Origin: Pseudomonadota bacterium
Lineage (GTDB): Bacteria > Myxococcota > Bradymonadia > UBA4248
Assembly (NCBI GenBank): GCA_017613855.1
Contig: JAGACY010000367.1
Span: 1 to 9,090 of the forward strand
Length of the DNA: 9,090 bases
Direction of reading: 5' to 3'
The position numbers were made by a program, and so were the translations under genes. The notes under the pieces were generated by a model, which worked only from the letters and a program-made list of their open reading frames with translations, did no database searches and was not told where the DNA came from. This document shows positions 1 through 7,229 of this stretch, one piece after another. The first letter of the stretch is position 1. Each line of letters begins with the position of its first letter.

Positions 1-1751
1 GCCATGCTCTTGGTGTCATTAAACGTCAGATACCGCACCCATTTTTTATCGGTCGTATTCCATTTCCAAAGGCCATTGGCGCGAAGCTGTGTAGCAATGC
101 CCTTTGGATCGCGGTCGAGATTGCCGATGGCATAGGTCGTACTACCACCGTTGCTGCCTGCGAAGATCGTTGCACCCGTCTGGCCGTTGATGACAGAAGT
201 ACCGCCAATCACCTCAGCGTTACCGTCGCCGTCGAGATCATAAATCATGATCGGCCCGTTCGAATCGACCTTTGCTGTCCAAAGGACTTCGTGCTTCTTA
301 TTCTTCTCATTCCAGGTGTAGGCTCTGGCGTAGTGATCTCTCGTAGCTACAACAAAATCGAGGTAACCATTGCCATTGAGATCTGCTGCTGCCGGATAGT
401 TATTCCACCAGTGGGACAGGTTCACGCGAATAGACTCAAGCGTCTCGCAGTTTTCCGGATTGATAAAACGAATGACGGTCTCAGCCTGTTCTTCGGTAAT
501 AGGCTTGCTATTTCCGGAAGCTTCTTCTCTGCCACGCGTTTTAAAGGAAAATACAGCGATCGTCGTCTTGATTTTTTTACTGTTCCCGAAGTGACCAACC
601 AATGGCGGCATTTCGACCATCTTGGAATCAGGATAAGATTTGGCAGGCGGCTGCCAGCGGCATTGCACCTGTGCCTCAAAAATACCGGGTTTGGTCTTGA
701 ACATACAGGTATCATCATGAGTAACCGTGTCATCGTAGGGAATACAACGTCCCTTGGCACCACATGAATCGCTCGTACAGCAGAACGAGTCATTCTCAGT
801 ACATTCGCTCGTCTTCTTGCATTCTTTGCCGACTGGCGTACAAACCGACTTGATGCATTCCATGCCCGAACCGCAAACCATGTGATTGGATTCATCACAG
901 CTTTGGTTTTCACCTTGAAGCTGAACGCACTTGTTTGCGAGGCAGGTCAGGCCTTTAGCGCATTCCATGTACACATCATGACATTCATTCCCAATTGCAA
1001 TGTCAAATACCGGGACGCGGCATTGACCATCGTAACAGTTCGCACCGCTCTCGATATCACACACATGCAGCGTATCTTCGGGATCACAAGCATCCCCTTC
1101 ATGAAGTTTCTCATAGCATACGCCCATGCATTCATAACCATCCCCACAATAAGCCTGAACACCGCACATTTCGCCGACCAGAACAAAATGTCCACAATTG
1201 CCGTCCGGCATACAAATGGGATTGTCTGCATCGCCGACGCAGTCTGTATCTTCATGACATTCGCCTTCCTTGGCAACGCAGATATGGTTCATGCAAGTCT
1301 TATTTTCATCACAATGAGAGTCCTCATTGCATTCGCCCAAAATTTCGGGTTCCTGACATGATCCCTCTTTGCAAATCTCACCTTCGTTACATTCCGCATC
1401 CTCTGAGCATTCAGATGCTGGCCCAGCAGGTTCCTGGCAAGTCCCCTCATGACATACTTTGCCATCGTTACATTCCGAATCCTCTGAACACTCAGGATCC
1501 GGTTCTGCCGATGTGGACTGACACGTGCCAGATTTACACTCAAGCCCATCTTTACAGCGATTCACGTCATCACAATCTGATCCTTCATTGACCAGGATGA
1601 CACACTGTCCGTCTTCGAGACAAATCCCCGAAGCACATTGGGAATTGCTTGTGCAGCCTTTAGGAACATTATTGATCGTGGAATCATCACTGCAACCATA
1701 AAAAGCCAGTAACCCAACGATCGCAGCGAAATAGAATTTCTTTTGTGACAT
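1..1751 (-). CDS. Cysteine-rich FG-GAP/VCBS surface lipoprotein (3' end outside window)
   Basis: The frame is open from the ATG at 1751 to the left edge, giving 583 codons plus two bases, so the C-terminus is missing. Residues 1-20 form a signal peptide with basic KK at 4-5, a hydrophobic stretch, and FYGC ending at Cys20, a probable though atypical lipobox. Residues 33-336 are packed with cysteines, about a dozen C-x5-C-x5-C-x4-C-like modules with acidic spacers. From about residue 390 the protein turns into beta-propeller-like sequence with calcium-loop motifs DLNGNG (457-462) and DLDGDG (505-510), followed by VINGQTG, as in FG-GAP/VCBS (integrin-alpha-like) repeats. Family knowledge suggests a lipid-anchored outer surface protein with many disulfides that binds a ligand or another cell; the substrate is unknown. 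Start choice: ATGs at 1766 and 1763 are in frame, but only 1751 has a Shine-Dalgarno sequence at proper distance. The reading frame is certain and the function is not. Confidence 0.9.
   Translation of the reverse strand, partial: MSQKKFYFAAIVGLLAFYGCSDDSTINNVPKGCTSNSQCASGICLEDGQCVILVNEGSDCDDVNRCKDGLECKSGTCQSTSAEPDPECSEDSECNDGKVCHEGTCQEPAGPASECSEDAECNEGEICKEGSCQEPEILGECNEDSHCDENKTCMNHICVAKEGECHEDTDCVGDADNPICMPDGNCGHFVLVGEMCGVQAYCGDGYECMGVCYEKLHEGDACDPEDTLHVCDIESGANCYDGQCRVPVFDIAIGNECHDVYMECAKGLTCLANKCVQLQGENQSCDESNHMVCGSGMECIKSVCTPVGKECKKTSECTENDSFCCTSDSCGAKGRCIPYDDTVTHDDTCMFKTKPGIFEAQVQCRWQPPAKSYPDSKMVEMPPLVGHFGNSKKIKTTIAVFSFKTRGREEASGNSKPITEEQAETVIRFINPENCETLESIRVNLSHWWNNYPAAADLNGNGYLDFVVATRDHYARAYTWNEKNKKHEVLWTAKVDSNGPIMIYDLDGDGNAEVIGGTSVINGQTGATIFAGSNGGSTTYAIGNLDRDPKGIATQLRANGLWKWNTTDKKWVRYLTFNDTKSM
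1332..1490 (-). repeat. Tandem 27-codon duplication inside the left lipoprotein gene
   Basis: Residues 88-114 and 115-140 are near copies, both following the pattern CSED-x-EC-N-x-G-x3-C-x-EG-x-CQEP. The DNA is also similar: a 30-base stretch beginning CGTTACATTCCG recurs at 1385 and 1466 (plus strand), exactly 81 bp apart, with only a few differences. This points to a fairly recent in-frame duplication of one cysteine module. Confidence 0.85.
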
Positions 1752-1757
1752 AGCTAA

Positions 1758-1762
1758 CCTCA
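1758..1762 (-). promoter_or_regulatory. Shine-Dalgarno that sets the start of the left lipoprotein
   Basis: TGAGG on the minus strand lies 6 bases before the ATG at 1751. It overlaps the two upstream in-frame ATGs, which therefore have no usable ribosome binding site. Confidence 0.65.
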
Positions 1763-1798
1763 TCATGGATACGTCTGAAAGCACTACAAACCTTAACA

Positions 1799-1827
1799 AT
1801 CATAATACATTTAGGTATGAATATAAA
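1799..1827 (-). promoter_or_regulatory. Candidate sigma-70 type promoter of the left lipoprotein gene
   Basis: On the minus strand TTTATA (1827-1822) and TATGAT (1804-1799) are separated by 17 bases, about 48 bases upstream of the start codon. It lies just beyond the terminator of the preceding gene, where a new transcription unit would be expected to begin. The -35 match is weak (4 of 6), so this is a tentative call. Confidence 0.35.
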
Positions 1828-1837
1828 CACCTGAAGA

Positions 1838-1878
1838 CAAAAAAAGCCCGTCGTATGGCGTCAAGCCATAGACGGGCT
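1838..1878 (-). terminator. Rho-independent terminator of the triple-DsbA gene
   Basis: Read on the minus strand there is an outer 8-bp stem AGCCCGTC/GACGGGCT and an inner 6-bp stem TATGGC/GCCATA around a 5-base loop. One unpaired C (plus-strand G at 1853) sits between the two stems on the right side. Seven T residues follow at once (1845-1839). It lies about 100 bases past the stop codon at 1974-1976. The nested stem with the bulged C matches the palindromes at 4131-4207 and 7087-7148. Confidence 0.85.
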
Positions 1879-1882
1879 AAAA

Positions 1883-1955
1883 GCATCGCATTCGGCCGAA
1901 GGCCGAAAAGATGCGGCGCACAACGCGTATTCGGCGTCAGCCGAATAGCATGTGC
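1883..1955. repeat. Two adjoining nested hairpins between the triple-DsbA stop and its terminator
   Basis: The first hairpin has outer arms GCATC (1883-1887)/GATGC (1910-1914) and inner arms TTCGGCC (1891-1897)/GGCCGAA (1901-1907) with loop GAA. The second has an 8-bp inner stem TATTCGGC (1928-1935)/GCCGAATA (1940-1947) with loop GTCA and weaker outer arms GCACA (1918-1922)/TGTGC (1951-1955). They would form in the 3' untranslated RNA of the triple-DsbA gene. Possible roles are mRNA stabilisation or a REP-like intergenic element. Confidence 0.65.
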
Positions 1956-1973
1956 ACGTTATCAAAACCCAAA

Positions 1974-3920
1974 TTACTTAGCAGCGAGTGCTTCGTCGAT
2001 AGCTTTCTTGAAGGCATCGATGGGCTGAGCACCAACGAGGAGCTTGCCATTGATGACGAACGAAGGCGTACCGGAGATGCCAGCACCCTGACCGGCTTTG
2101 ACGTCGGCTTCGACGGCGGCTTTGTACTGATCGCTGTCGAGAGCGGCTTTGAGGGCGGCGTCATCGAGGCCAACTTCCTTGGCATAAGCCATCAGGTTTT
2201 CAATGGCGAGTGCCTGCTGATTGGCGAACATTTTTTCATGAAGTTCCCAGAATTTGCCATTGGCATGTGCAAAGAGAGCAGCTTCTGCGGCTTTCTGAGC
2301 ATTGTTGTGGAAAGGAAGCGGGAACTGTTTGAACACGACCTTGATTTTGCCAGCATATGCAGGATCTTCCATGAGGGCCTTGATGGTGGGTTCGACTCTG
2401 CTGCAGAACGGGCACTGGAACTCGCTGAACTGAATGATGGTGACAGGAGCTTCAGCGGCGCCTTTGAAGGGGGCACCCGTAATGTCGAGAACGATGGGCT
2501 TGGCAGGTGCGGGCTCGGGTTTAGGAGCGGCTGCTGGTGCAGGATTGTCCTTGACGATCTGTTCATAAATGGCTGTTCCGGAGAGGCCTTTCTGAATGTA
2601 AGGCTCAGCGGCTTTGAGCTCATTGTCGAGAGCGCTCTGGAAGGCGGGCAGAGGCTGGGCACCGCTCAGGAGCGTACCATTGAGGAAGAAGTGAGGTGTA
2701 CCACGGACACCAGCTTTCGAACCGGCAGCAATGTCATCTTCGACGATCTTGACGACGGCGGGGCTGACCATATCGGCTTTGAATTTCTCAACATCCAGGC
2801 CGAGTTCGGTAGCATACTGAATCAGGTTTTCTTCTTCCATAGCCTTCTGGTTGGCAAACAGTTTGTCATAGTATTCCCAGAATTTGCCCTGGATCTTGGC
2901 AGCTTCGGCGGCCTGGTGAGCCAGTTTGGCATGCTTGTGGAAAGGAAGAGGATAGTGACGGAAAGCCAGGCGAACTTTGCCGGGGTTCTTGTCCATCAGT
3001 TCATGGACGGTCGTGTTGCCACGGCTGCAGAACGGGCATTCGAAATCGGTGAATTCAACCAGCGTAACAGGAGCAGCGGCATCACCGAGCATTGGAGCGC
3101 TCGTCAGGTCAACGAGTACACGGCCCTGGGGTCCTTCATCTTCATCATCCGCAGGAGGTTTCGGTGCTGTGTTGAACAGTTCTTTGTAGAGAGCATCGCC
3201 GCTGAGGTTCTTTTCCTGGGCAACTTTGTTGGCACGGGCGATTTCTTCGTCAATGACTTTCTTGAAGGCATCCACGGGCTGGGCACCAACGAGAAGACGG
3301 CCATTGATCAGGAACGAAGGTGTTCCGCTCACACCATGGGGTTTGCCATCGGTCATACCTTTTTCAATGAACTGCTGCGTTTCGGGCGAATTCATGTCAG
3401 CTTCAAAACGTGCGGCATCCAATCCGAGTTCGGCGGCTTTGGCTTTGAAGAATTCAGGCGTCAAAGCTTTCTGATTGGCAAAGAGGGCATCGTGCATTTC
3501 CCAGGCTTTGCCCTGTTTGAAAGCGGCAACGGCGGCTTTGGCTGCGGGCATCGCGTTCTTGTGGAAAGGAAGCGGATTGTTGATGAAAGCTACGCGAATA
3601 TCATTCGGATAGTCTTTGAGCAGCTGAGCAATTGTCGGCTCTACACGCGAGCAGAACGGGCACTCATAATCGCTGAACTCGACGATCGTTACTTTCGCAT
3701 TGGGATTGCCTTTCGTCGGAAGAGCGGCAACCTGAAGCGGCAAAGGAATCGAATTGTCGACAGCAGCAACTGCCGGGGCTGCAGGAGCGGCATCCGGAGC
3801 AGCAACCTGATCTGTTTTCTGATCACCAAAATCCTGTTTAACTTTGCACCCTGTAAAGCCTACCAATGAAATTGTAGCCAAAATTATGAGGGCACGCTTC
3901 GTTAATGACATCTGAAACAT
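1974..3920 (-). CDS. Lipoprotein with three tandem DsbA-like thioredoxin domains
   Basis: 648 residues, complete. The N-terminus has basic KR at 8-9, a hydrophobic run and FTGC ending at Cys25, so export with lipid anchoring is likely. An Ala/Pro-rich spacer (about 29-60) precedes three DsbA/Thioredoxin_4-like domains at about 62-228, 268-438 and 476-648. Each has a CPFC redox centre (Cys87/90, Cys295/298, Cys503/506), a PLPFH segment, an FANQ segment and a GTP cis-proline loop (Pro201, Pro409, Pro619). Family knowledge implies periplasmic thiol oxidation or disulfide exchange; whether it oxidises or isomerises cannot be read from sequence. Acidic (about 256-264) and Ala/Pro-rich (about 459-474) linkers join the domains. 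Domains 1 and 3 share SRVEPTI and the SGTPSF loop; domain 2 is more divergent. Start at 3920: AGGAG at 3935-3931 is 10 bases upstream; the ATG at 3911 has no ribosome site. Most DsbA proteins carry one such domain, so three in one chain is unusual. Confidence 0.93.
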   Translation of the reverse strand: MFQMSLTKRALIILATISLVGFTGCKVKQDFGDQKTDQVAAPDAAPAAPAVAAVDNSIPLPLQVAALPTKGNPNAKVTIVEFSDYECPFCSRVEPTIAQLLKDYPNDIRVAFINNPLPFHKNAMPAAKAAVAAFKQGKAWEMHDALFANQKALTPEFFKAKAAELGLDAARFEADMNSPETQQFIEKGMTDGKPHGVSGTPSFLINGRLLVGAQPVDAFKKVIDEEIARANKVAQEKNLSGDALYKELFNTAPKPPADDEDEGPQGRVLVDLTSAPMLGDAAAPVTLVEFTDFECPFCSRGNTTVHELMDKNPGKVRLAFRHYPLPFHKHAKLAHQAAEAAKIQGKFWEYYDKLFANQKAMEEENLIQYATELGLDVEKFKADMVSPAVVKIVEDDIAAGSKAGVRGTPHFFLNGTLLSGAQPLPAFQSALDNELKAAEPYIQKGLSGTAIYEQIVKDNPAPAAAPKPEPAPAKPIVLDITGAPFKGAAEAPVTIIQFSEFQCPFCSRVEPTIKALMEDPAYAGKIKVVFKQFPLPFHNNAQKAAEAALFAHANGKFWELHEKMFANQQALAIENLMAYAKEVGLDDAALKAALDSDQYKAAVEADVKAGQGAGISGTPSFVINGKLLVGAQPIDAFKKAIDEALAAK

Positions 3921-4043
3921 TCTTTTCTAACTCCTAATTAATTTGAGGAACCATTCCCCAAGTTGAGAAATCTCCCCCTAAAAACTCGGTCTCATGGGCA
4001 CAACTTGCGCTATTGCAAAGTACCCCACCCGATTTTCCGCCGT

Positions 4044-4073
4044 CTTTTACGCGATATTGCATACGGGCGTCAA
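4044..4073 (-). promoter_or_regulatory. Candidate promoter of the triple-DsbA gene
   Basis: On the minus strand TTGACG (4073-4068) is a 5-of-6 match to the -35 consensus. It is followed after 17 or 18 bases by GTAAAA or TAAAAG (4050-4044). It would give a leader of roughly 120 bases containing short inverted repeats such as GGAA-TGG-TTCC close to the ribosome binding site. Only the -35 is strong. Confidence 0.4.
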
Positions 4074-4130
4074 GTGCCAAAACTCAATTCTAACGTACTT
4101 CTATTCCTTTCATTCGATTTTTTTGTGCTG

Positions 4131-4167
4131 GCCCGCGCTTTTTGGCTTCGCCAAATACGCAGCGGGC
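4131..4167. repeat. Nested palindrome with bulged C (element A)
   Basis: Outer arm GCCCGCGC (4131-4138) pairs with GC (4159-4160) and GCGGGC (4162-4167), with A4161 unpaired. The inner stem TTTTTGGC (4139-4146)/GCCAAATA (4150-4157) has one T:T mismatch and a TTC loop. C4158 is unpaired between the stems. A run of seven T followed by GT lies just upstream on the plus strand. No T tract follows on the minus strand, so it does not look like an intrinsic terminator for clpB. Confidence 0.7.
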
Positions 4168-4207
4168 GCGCGGCTATTGCGCTGAAATTCCGCGCAATAC
4201 GCCGCGC
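4168..4207. repeat. Nested palindrome with bulged C (element B)
   Basis: Perfect outer stem GCGCGGC (4168-4174)/GCCGCGC (4201-4207) and perfect inner stem TATTGCGC (4175-4182)/GCGCAATA (4192-4199) around a 9-base loop, with C4200 as the only unpaired base between the stems. It directly adjoins element A. A strong fold is expected on either strand. It lies downstream of clpB and upstream of the triple-DsbA promoter candidate. Confidence 0.85.
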
Positions 4208-4212
4208 ATTTT

Positions 4213-4307
4213 GAATGCGGAATGCGGAATGCGGAATGCGGAATGCGGAATGCGGAATGCGGAATGCGGAATGCGGAATGCGGAATGCGGAATGCGGAAT
4301 GCGGAAT
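4213..4307. repeat. Perfect 7-bp tandem array, GAATGCG x 13.6
   Basis: 95 bases of unbroken GAATGCG repeats with no variant unit visible. Because 7 is not a multiple of 3 and the unit has no stop codon in these registers, spurious reading frames cross it on both strands (repeating NAECGMR or HSAFRIP). It is non-coding. A perfect array of this kind is expected to change copy number by replication slippage. It lies about 140 bases upstream of the candidate triple-DsbA promoter and about 120 bases downstream of the clpB stop. Confidence 0.95.
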
Positions 4308-4385
4308 CGAGTTTACAGAACCCAAATGTACCTCTCAGGCTAATATGTCTCTATCCTCTAGAAACTACAAAGAGAGTGCTCAAAT
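4308..4385. other. 78-bp spacer between the two heptamer arrays
   Basis: AT-rich sequence without a reading frame, promoter or strong hairpin that I can recognise. It contains GAGTGCTCA (4374-4382), which resembles one half of a CIRCE site but lacks the other half. It would form the loop if the flanking arrays paired in the clpB 3' RNA. Confidence 0.5.
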
Positions 4386-4417
<32 letters not shown>

Positions 4418-4426
4418 AATTCAAGA

Positions 4427-6991
4427 TTACGCATTCGTAAACCGCATTTCCCCATCGACAAAATCTGCCTTAATCACGGCTCCCTCCTGCAGAGGCGTCG
4501 AAAGCAGGTATTTCGCCAACGGATTTTCCAAATCACGCTGAACTGCCCGTTTGAGCGGTCTTGCGCCGTATGCGATGTCACATCCCGATTCGGCCAGCGC
4601 ATTAAAGGCACTGTCGGTCAACCGGATGCTCATTTTGCGCTCGGCAAGCCGATCTTCGAGGTGTTTGAGCTGAATCTTCAAAATGGCACCGATCTGGTCT
4701 TTCGTCAGCGGATTGAACGTAATGATTTCATCCACACGATTGAGGAATTCCGGTTTGAACATCGAACGCAGCCTTGCAAGCACAGCCTCTTTGCGTTCCT
4801 GCAGGGGACGGTCAATCTGCTGCAGAATATCGCTCCCGACATTGCTCGTCATGATGATGACGGTATTGCGGAAATCGACGGTTCTGCCTTTAGAATCGGT
4901 CAGACGGCCATCATCGAGAATTTGCAGCAGCATATTGAACACATCCGGATGCGCTTTTTCGATTTCATCGAAAAGAACGACACTATAGGGTTTGCGGCGC
5001 ACGCCCTCGGTGAGCTGTCCGCCTTCGTCATAACCGACATACCCCGGAGGCGCACCCACCAAACGGCTGACGCTGTGTTTCTCCATGTATTCGCTCATAT
5101 CCAGACGAATCATGCACTGCTCGTCATTGAACAACAGATCCGCAAGGGATTTGGCCAATTCCGTCTTACCGACGCCCGTCGGCCCAAGGAAAATAAAGCT
5201 GCCGATAGGACGGCGCGGATCCCCCAGGCCCGATCGCGAACGGCGAACGGCATCCGAAACACTTTGCACTGCCTCATCCTGACCGACGACGCGTTCATGC
5301 AGCTTCGTTTCGAGTTCGAGCAGTTTTTCCTGTTCGCCTGCCAGCATCTTCTTCACGGGAATCCCCGTCCAGCGCGACACGACTGCCGCAATATCCTCGG
5401 CCTGAACAGCCTCCCTCAGGAAGGATTCATGCCCTTCCGAATACGCTTTCATCTCGGCGGTGATTGTTTCGATTTGCTTTTCAATCTCGGGAATTTGACC
5501 ATAACGGATTTCTGCTGCCCGGTTAAAGTCGCCCTGCCGCTGGACATTTTCGACTTCGACGCGCAGCTCATCGCGCTGAGCTCGCAAATTCTTCATGCTC
5601 TGCAGCAGTTCGCGCTCGTGTTTCCACTGCGATTTCATCGATTCCGATTTCTCACGCATATCGGCAATTTCGGCCTCCGTCTGCGCAAGTCGTTCCTTCG
5701 AGGCATCATCCGTCTCTTTTTTCAATGCCTGCCGCTGAATCTCCAACTCAATAATTTCCCTCTCAATTGTATCAATCGGTCTTGGCAAACTCTCGCTTTC
5801 CATCTTGAGTTCCGCGGCTGCTTCATCCACGAGGTCAATGGCCTTATCGGGCAAAAATCGATCGGCAATATAGCGCTTGCTCAGATTGACTGCCGCAATA
5901 ATGGCCGCATCGGTAATGTGAATTCCGTGGTGAATCTCGTAGCGTTCCTTGATGCCTCGCAAAATCGTAATGGTATCCTGCACGCTCGGTTCATCGACCA
6001 TCACCGGCTGGAACCTTCGTTCCAGTGCCGCATCCTTTTCGATAATGCGATATTCCTTGAGTGTCGTCGCACCCACGCACCTCAGCTCACCTCTGGCCAG
6101 TGCCGGTTTGAGCATGTTCGAGGCATCCATGGCACCTTCGGCAGCACCTGCATGCACCAGCGTGTGCAGCTCATCGATGAACAATATAATCTCACCATTG
6201 CTATCTGTAATGTCTTTGAGCACGCTTTTGAGACGTTCTTCAAATTCACCACGGTATTTGGCACCAGCCACCAGCAGCCCCAAATCGAGCGCCAGAACGC
6301 GCTTATTTTTAAGCGATTCGGGGACATCGCCCGATGCAATTCGCTGGGCAATCCCTTCGGCAATCGCCGTTTTACCGACGCCGGGTTCACCGATTAAAAC
6401 AGGATTGTTCTTCGTTTTACGGCTCAATACCTGCAGCGTTCGACGAATCTCTTCATTTCGGCCAATGATGGGGTCAATCTTGCCTTTGCGGGCATCCTCC
6501 GTCAAATCCCGGGTATACTGTTTTAGTGCTTCAAATGTCGATTCGGGATTCTCGCTGGTCACGCGCTGATTGCCACGCACATCGACGAGTGCATGCAGCA
6601 AATCATCATATTTCACACCAAGAGAGACGAGAACTTCGCGTGCCTTGCAGTTTTCACGCACCATGGCCAGTATCAGATGCTCGGTCGATACATAATCATC
6701 ACGCATATCCCGGGCAATATCCTGCGAAGCAGTCAAAACCACATTCAGCTCTTTGGACATCGTTGCCTCTGCCCCCGTTACGCGCGGCAGTTTAAGCATG
6801 GCAGCTTCGGTCGCAGTCTGAACACCTTTGGCTCCGATTCGCTCAAATAAGGATGTAACAATGCCACCCTGCATGCAAAGAGCATCCAGTAAATGAAGAC
6901 TCGTCAGTTCTGAATTCTGATTATTTGCGCAAATGCGCTGCATCGATTCTATGGCTTCTCTCGATTTTATCGTCAGTTTGTCTAATCTCAT
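4427..6991 (-). CDS. clpB: ATP-dependent disaggregase ClpB (Hsp100)
   Basis: 854 residues from the ATG at 6991, near the family's usual length (about 857 in E. coli). It is a cytosolic hexameric AAA+ machine that threads aggregated proteins through its pore, working with DnaK. Domains in order: Clp N-domain (about 1-143); first ATPase with Walker A GEPGVGKT (201-208), pore loop KYRG (245-248), Walker B ILFIDELH (269-276) and arginines in ERRF (325-326); charged coiled-coil M-domain (about 403-525); second ATPase with Walker A GPTGVGKT (603-610), pore loop GYVG (650-653), Walker B VVLFDEIE (671-678) and sensor-2 GARPLKR (809-815). The M-domain separates it from ClpA/ClpC, and no IGF/IGL-type ClpP-binding loop was noticed. 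An in-frame ATG at 6997 would add two residues but is only one base from the ribosome site. All key residues are present. No DnaK, GrpE or small heat-shock gene is in view. Confidence 0.98.
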   Translation of the reverse strand: MRLDKLTIKSREAIESMQRICANNQNSELTSLHLLDALCMQGGIVTSLFERIGAKGVQTATEAAMLKLPRVTGAEATMSKELNVVLTASQDIARDMRDDYVSTEHLILAMVRENCKAREVLVSLGVKYDDLLHALVDVRGNQRVTSENPESTFEALKQYTRDLTEDARKGKIDPIIGRNEEIRRTLQVLSRKTKNNPVLIGEPGVGKTAIAEGIAQRIASGDVPESLKNKRVLALDLGLLVAGAKYRGEFEERLKSVLKDITDSNGEIILFIDELHTLVHAGAAEGAMDASNMLKPALARGELRCVGATTLKEYRIIEKDAALERRFQPVMVDEPSVQDTITILRGIKERYEIHHGIHITDAAIIAAVNLSKRYIADRFLPDKAIDLVDEAAAELKMESESLPRPIDTIEREIIELEIQRQALKKETDDASKERLAQTEAEIADMREKSESMKSQWKHERELLQSMKNLRAQRDELRVEVENVQRQGDFNRAAEIRYGQIPEIEKQIETITAEMKAYSEGHESFLREAVQAEDIAAVVSRWTGIPVKKMLAGEQEKLLELETKLHERVVGQDEAVQSVSDAVRRSRSGLGDPRRPIGSFIFLGPTGVGKTELAKSLADLLFNDEQCMIRLDMSEYMEKHSVSRLVGAPPGYVGYDEGGQLTEGVRRKPYSVVLFDEIEKAHPDVFNMLLQILDDGRLTDSKGRTVDFRNTVIIMTSNVGSDILQQIDRPLQERKEAVLARLRSMFKPEFLNRVDEIITFNPLTKDQIGAILKIQLKHLEDRLAERKMSIRLTDSAFNALAESGCDIAYGARPLKRAVQRDLENPLAKYLLSTPLQEGAVIKADFVDGEMRFTNA

Positions 6992-6998
6992 AATCATA

Positions 6999-7003
6999 CC
7001 TCC
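6999..7003 (-). promoter_or_regulatory. Shine-Dalgarno that sets the clpB start
   Basis: GGAGG on the minus strand is 7 bases from the ATG at 6991 but only 1 base from the ATG at 6997. The downstream ATG, giving MRLDKLT as in other ClpB proteins, is therefore the start. Confidence 0.85.
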
Positions 7004-7046
7004 ATATCATTCACAATTTGGGCTGTTCAACAACCGCTGAAGTCTG

Positions 7047-7073
7047 ATCGTAGACACGTTTTTTTAGGGTCAA
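7047..7073 (-). promoter_or_regulatory. Candidate clpB promoter with A-tract upstream
   Basis: On the minus strand TTGACC (7073-7068) matches the -35 consensus at 5 of 6. TACGAT (7052-7047) matches the -10 at 4 of 6 but with a short 15-base spacer. An A7-TATT stretch directly upstream resembles an UP element, and a second A7 tract lies in the spacer. No full CIRCE operator and no clear sigma-32 box are visible, so the expected heat-shock control is not explained by this sequence. Confidence 0.4.
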
Positions 7074-7086
7074 ATATTTTTTTGTA

Positions 7087-7121
7087 CGCGCGCCTATTGC
7101 CTGCGGCAATACGGCCGCGCG
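7087..7121. repeat. Nested palindrome with bulged C (element C)
   Basis: Outer stem CGCGCGCC (7087-7094) pairs with GGC (7113-7115) and GCGCG (7117-7121), with C7116 bulged. The inner stem TATTGCC (7095-7101)/GGCAATA (7105-7111) has a TGC loop. C7112 is unpaired between the stems, the same design as elements A, B and D. Seven T followed by GT lie just upstream, as for element A. Confidence 0.8.
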
Positions 7122-7148
7122 CCCGGGCTATCTGCGATACGCCCGGGC
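7121..7148. repeat. Nested palindrome with bulged C (element D)
   Basis: Outer arms are two copies of the self-palindromic octamer GCCCGGGC (7121-7128, 7141-7148). The inner stem is TATC/GATA with loop TGC, and C7140 is unpaired. It is the shortest member of the family and shares one base with element C. It lies between the divergent clpB and right-hand lipoprotein genes. Confidence 0.8.
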
Positions 7149-7229
7149 ATCTCAACTGAACCGTTACCCAATCATGCCTCTCCGCCAAAAGTTACCATGA
7201 CGAAACTGGATTCTGCCGTTTGAGAATGT

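Noticed and set aside
291..1591. Several plus- and minus-strand open frames of 86-198 codons in the left part
   Set aside because: They lie in other frames of the single long minus-strand lipoprotein gene that starts at 1751; some look cysteine- or arginine-rich only because they shadow the cysteine modules.
1911..3869. A 652-codon open frame on the plus strand opposite the triple-DsbA gene
   Set aside because: It mirrors a strongly biased, three-fold repeated gene. Its translation has no recognisable domain or signal peptide, while the minus strand encodes clear DsbA domains with a ribosome site and terminator.
4060..4080. Sigma-54 promoter around TGGCAC on the minus strand
   Set aside because: The required GC of the -12 element is not at the right distance from the GG.
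4374..4382. Half of a CIRCE (HrcA) operator, GAGTGCTCA
   Set aside because: The partner half TTAGCACTC at 9-base spacing is missing and the site lies downstream of clpB, not upstream.
4661..6397. A 578-codon open frame on the plus strand opposite clpB
   Set aside because: The minus strand encodes a full, well-conserved ClpB; the antisense frame has no family resemblance and no proper start signal.
7004..7030. Second clpB promoter with TTGAAC as a -35 or sigma-32-like box
   Set aside because: Any -10 at normal spacing would overlap the Shine-Dalgarno sequence, leaving no leader, and no CCCCAT-type box is present.
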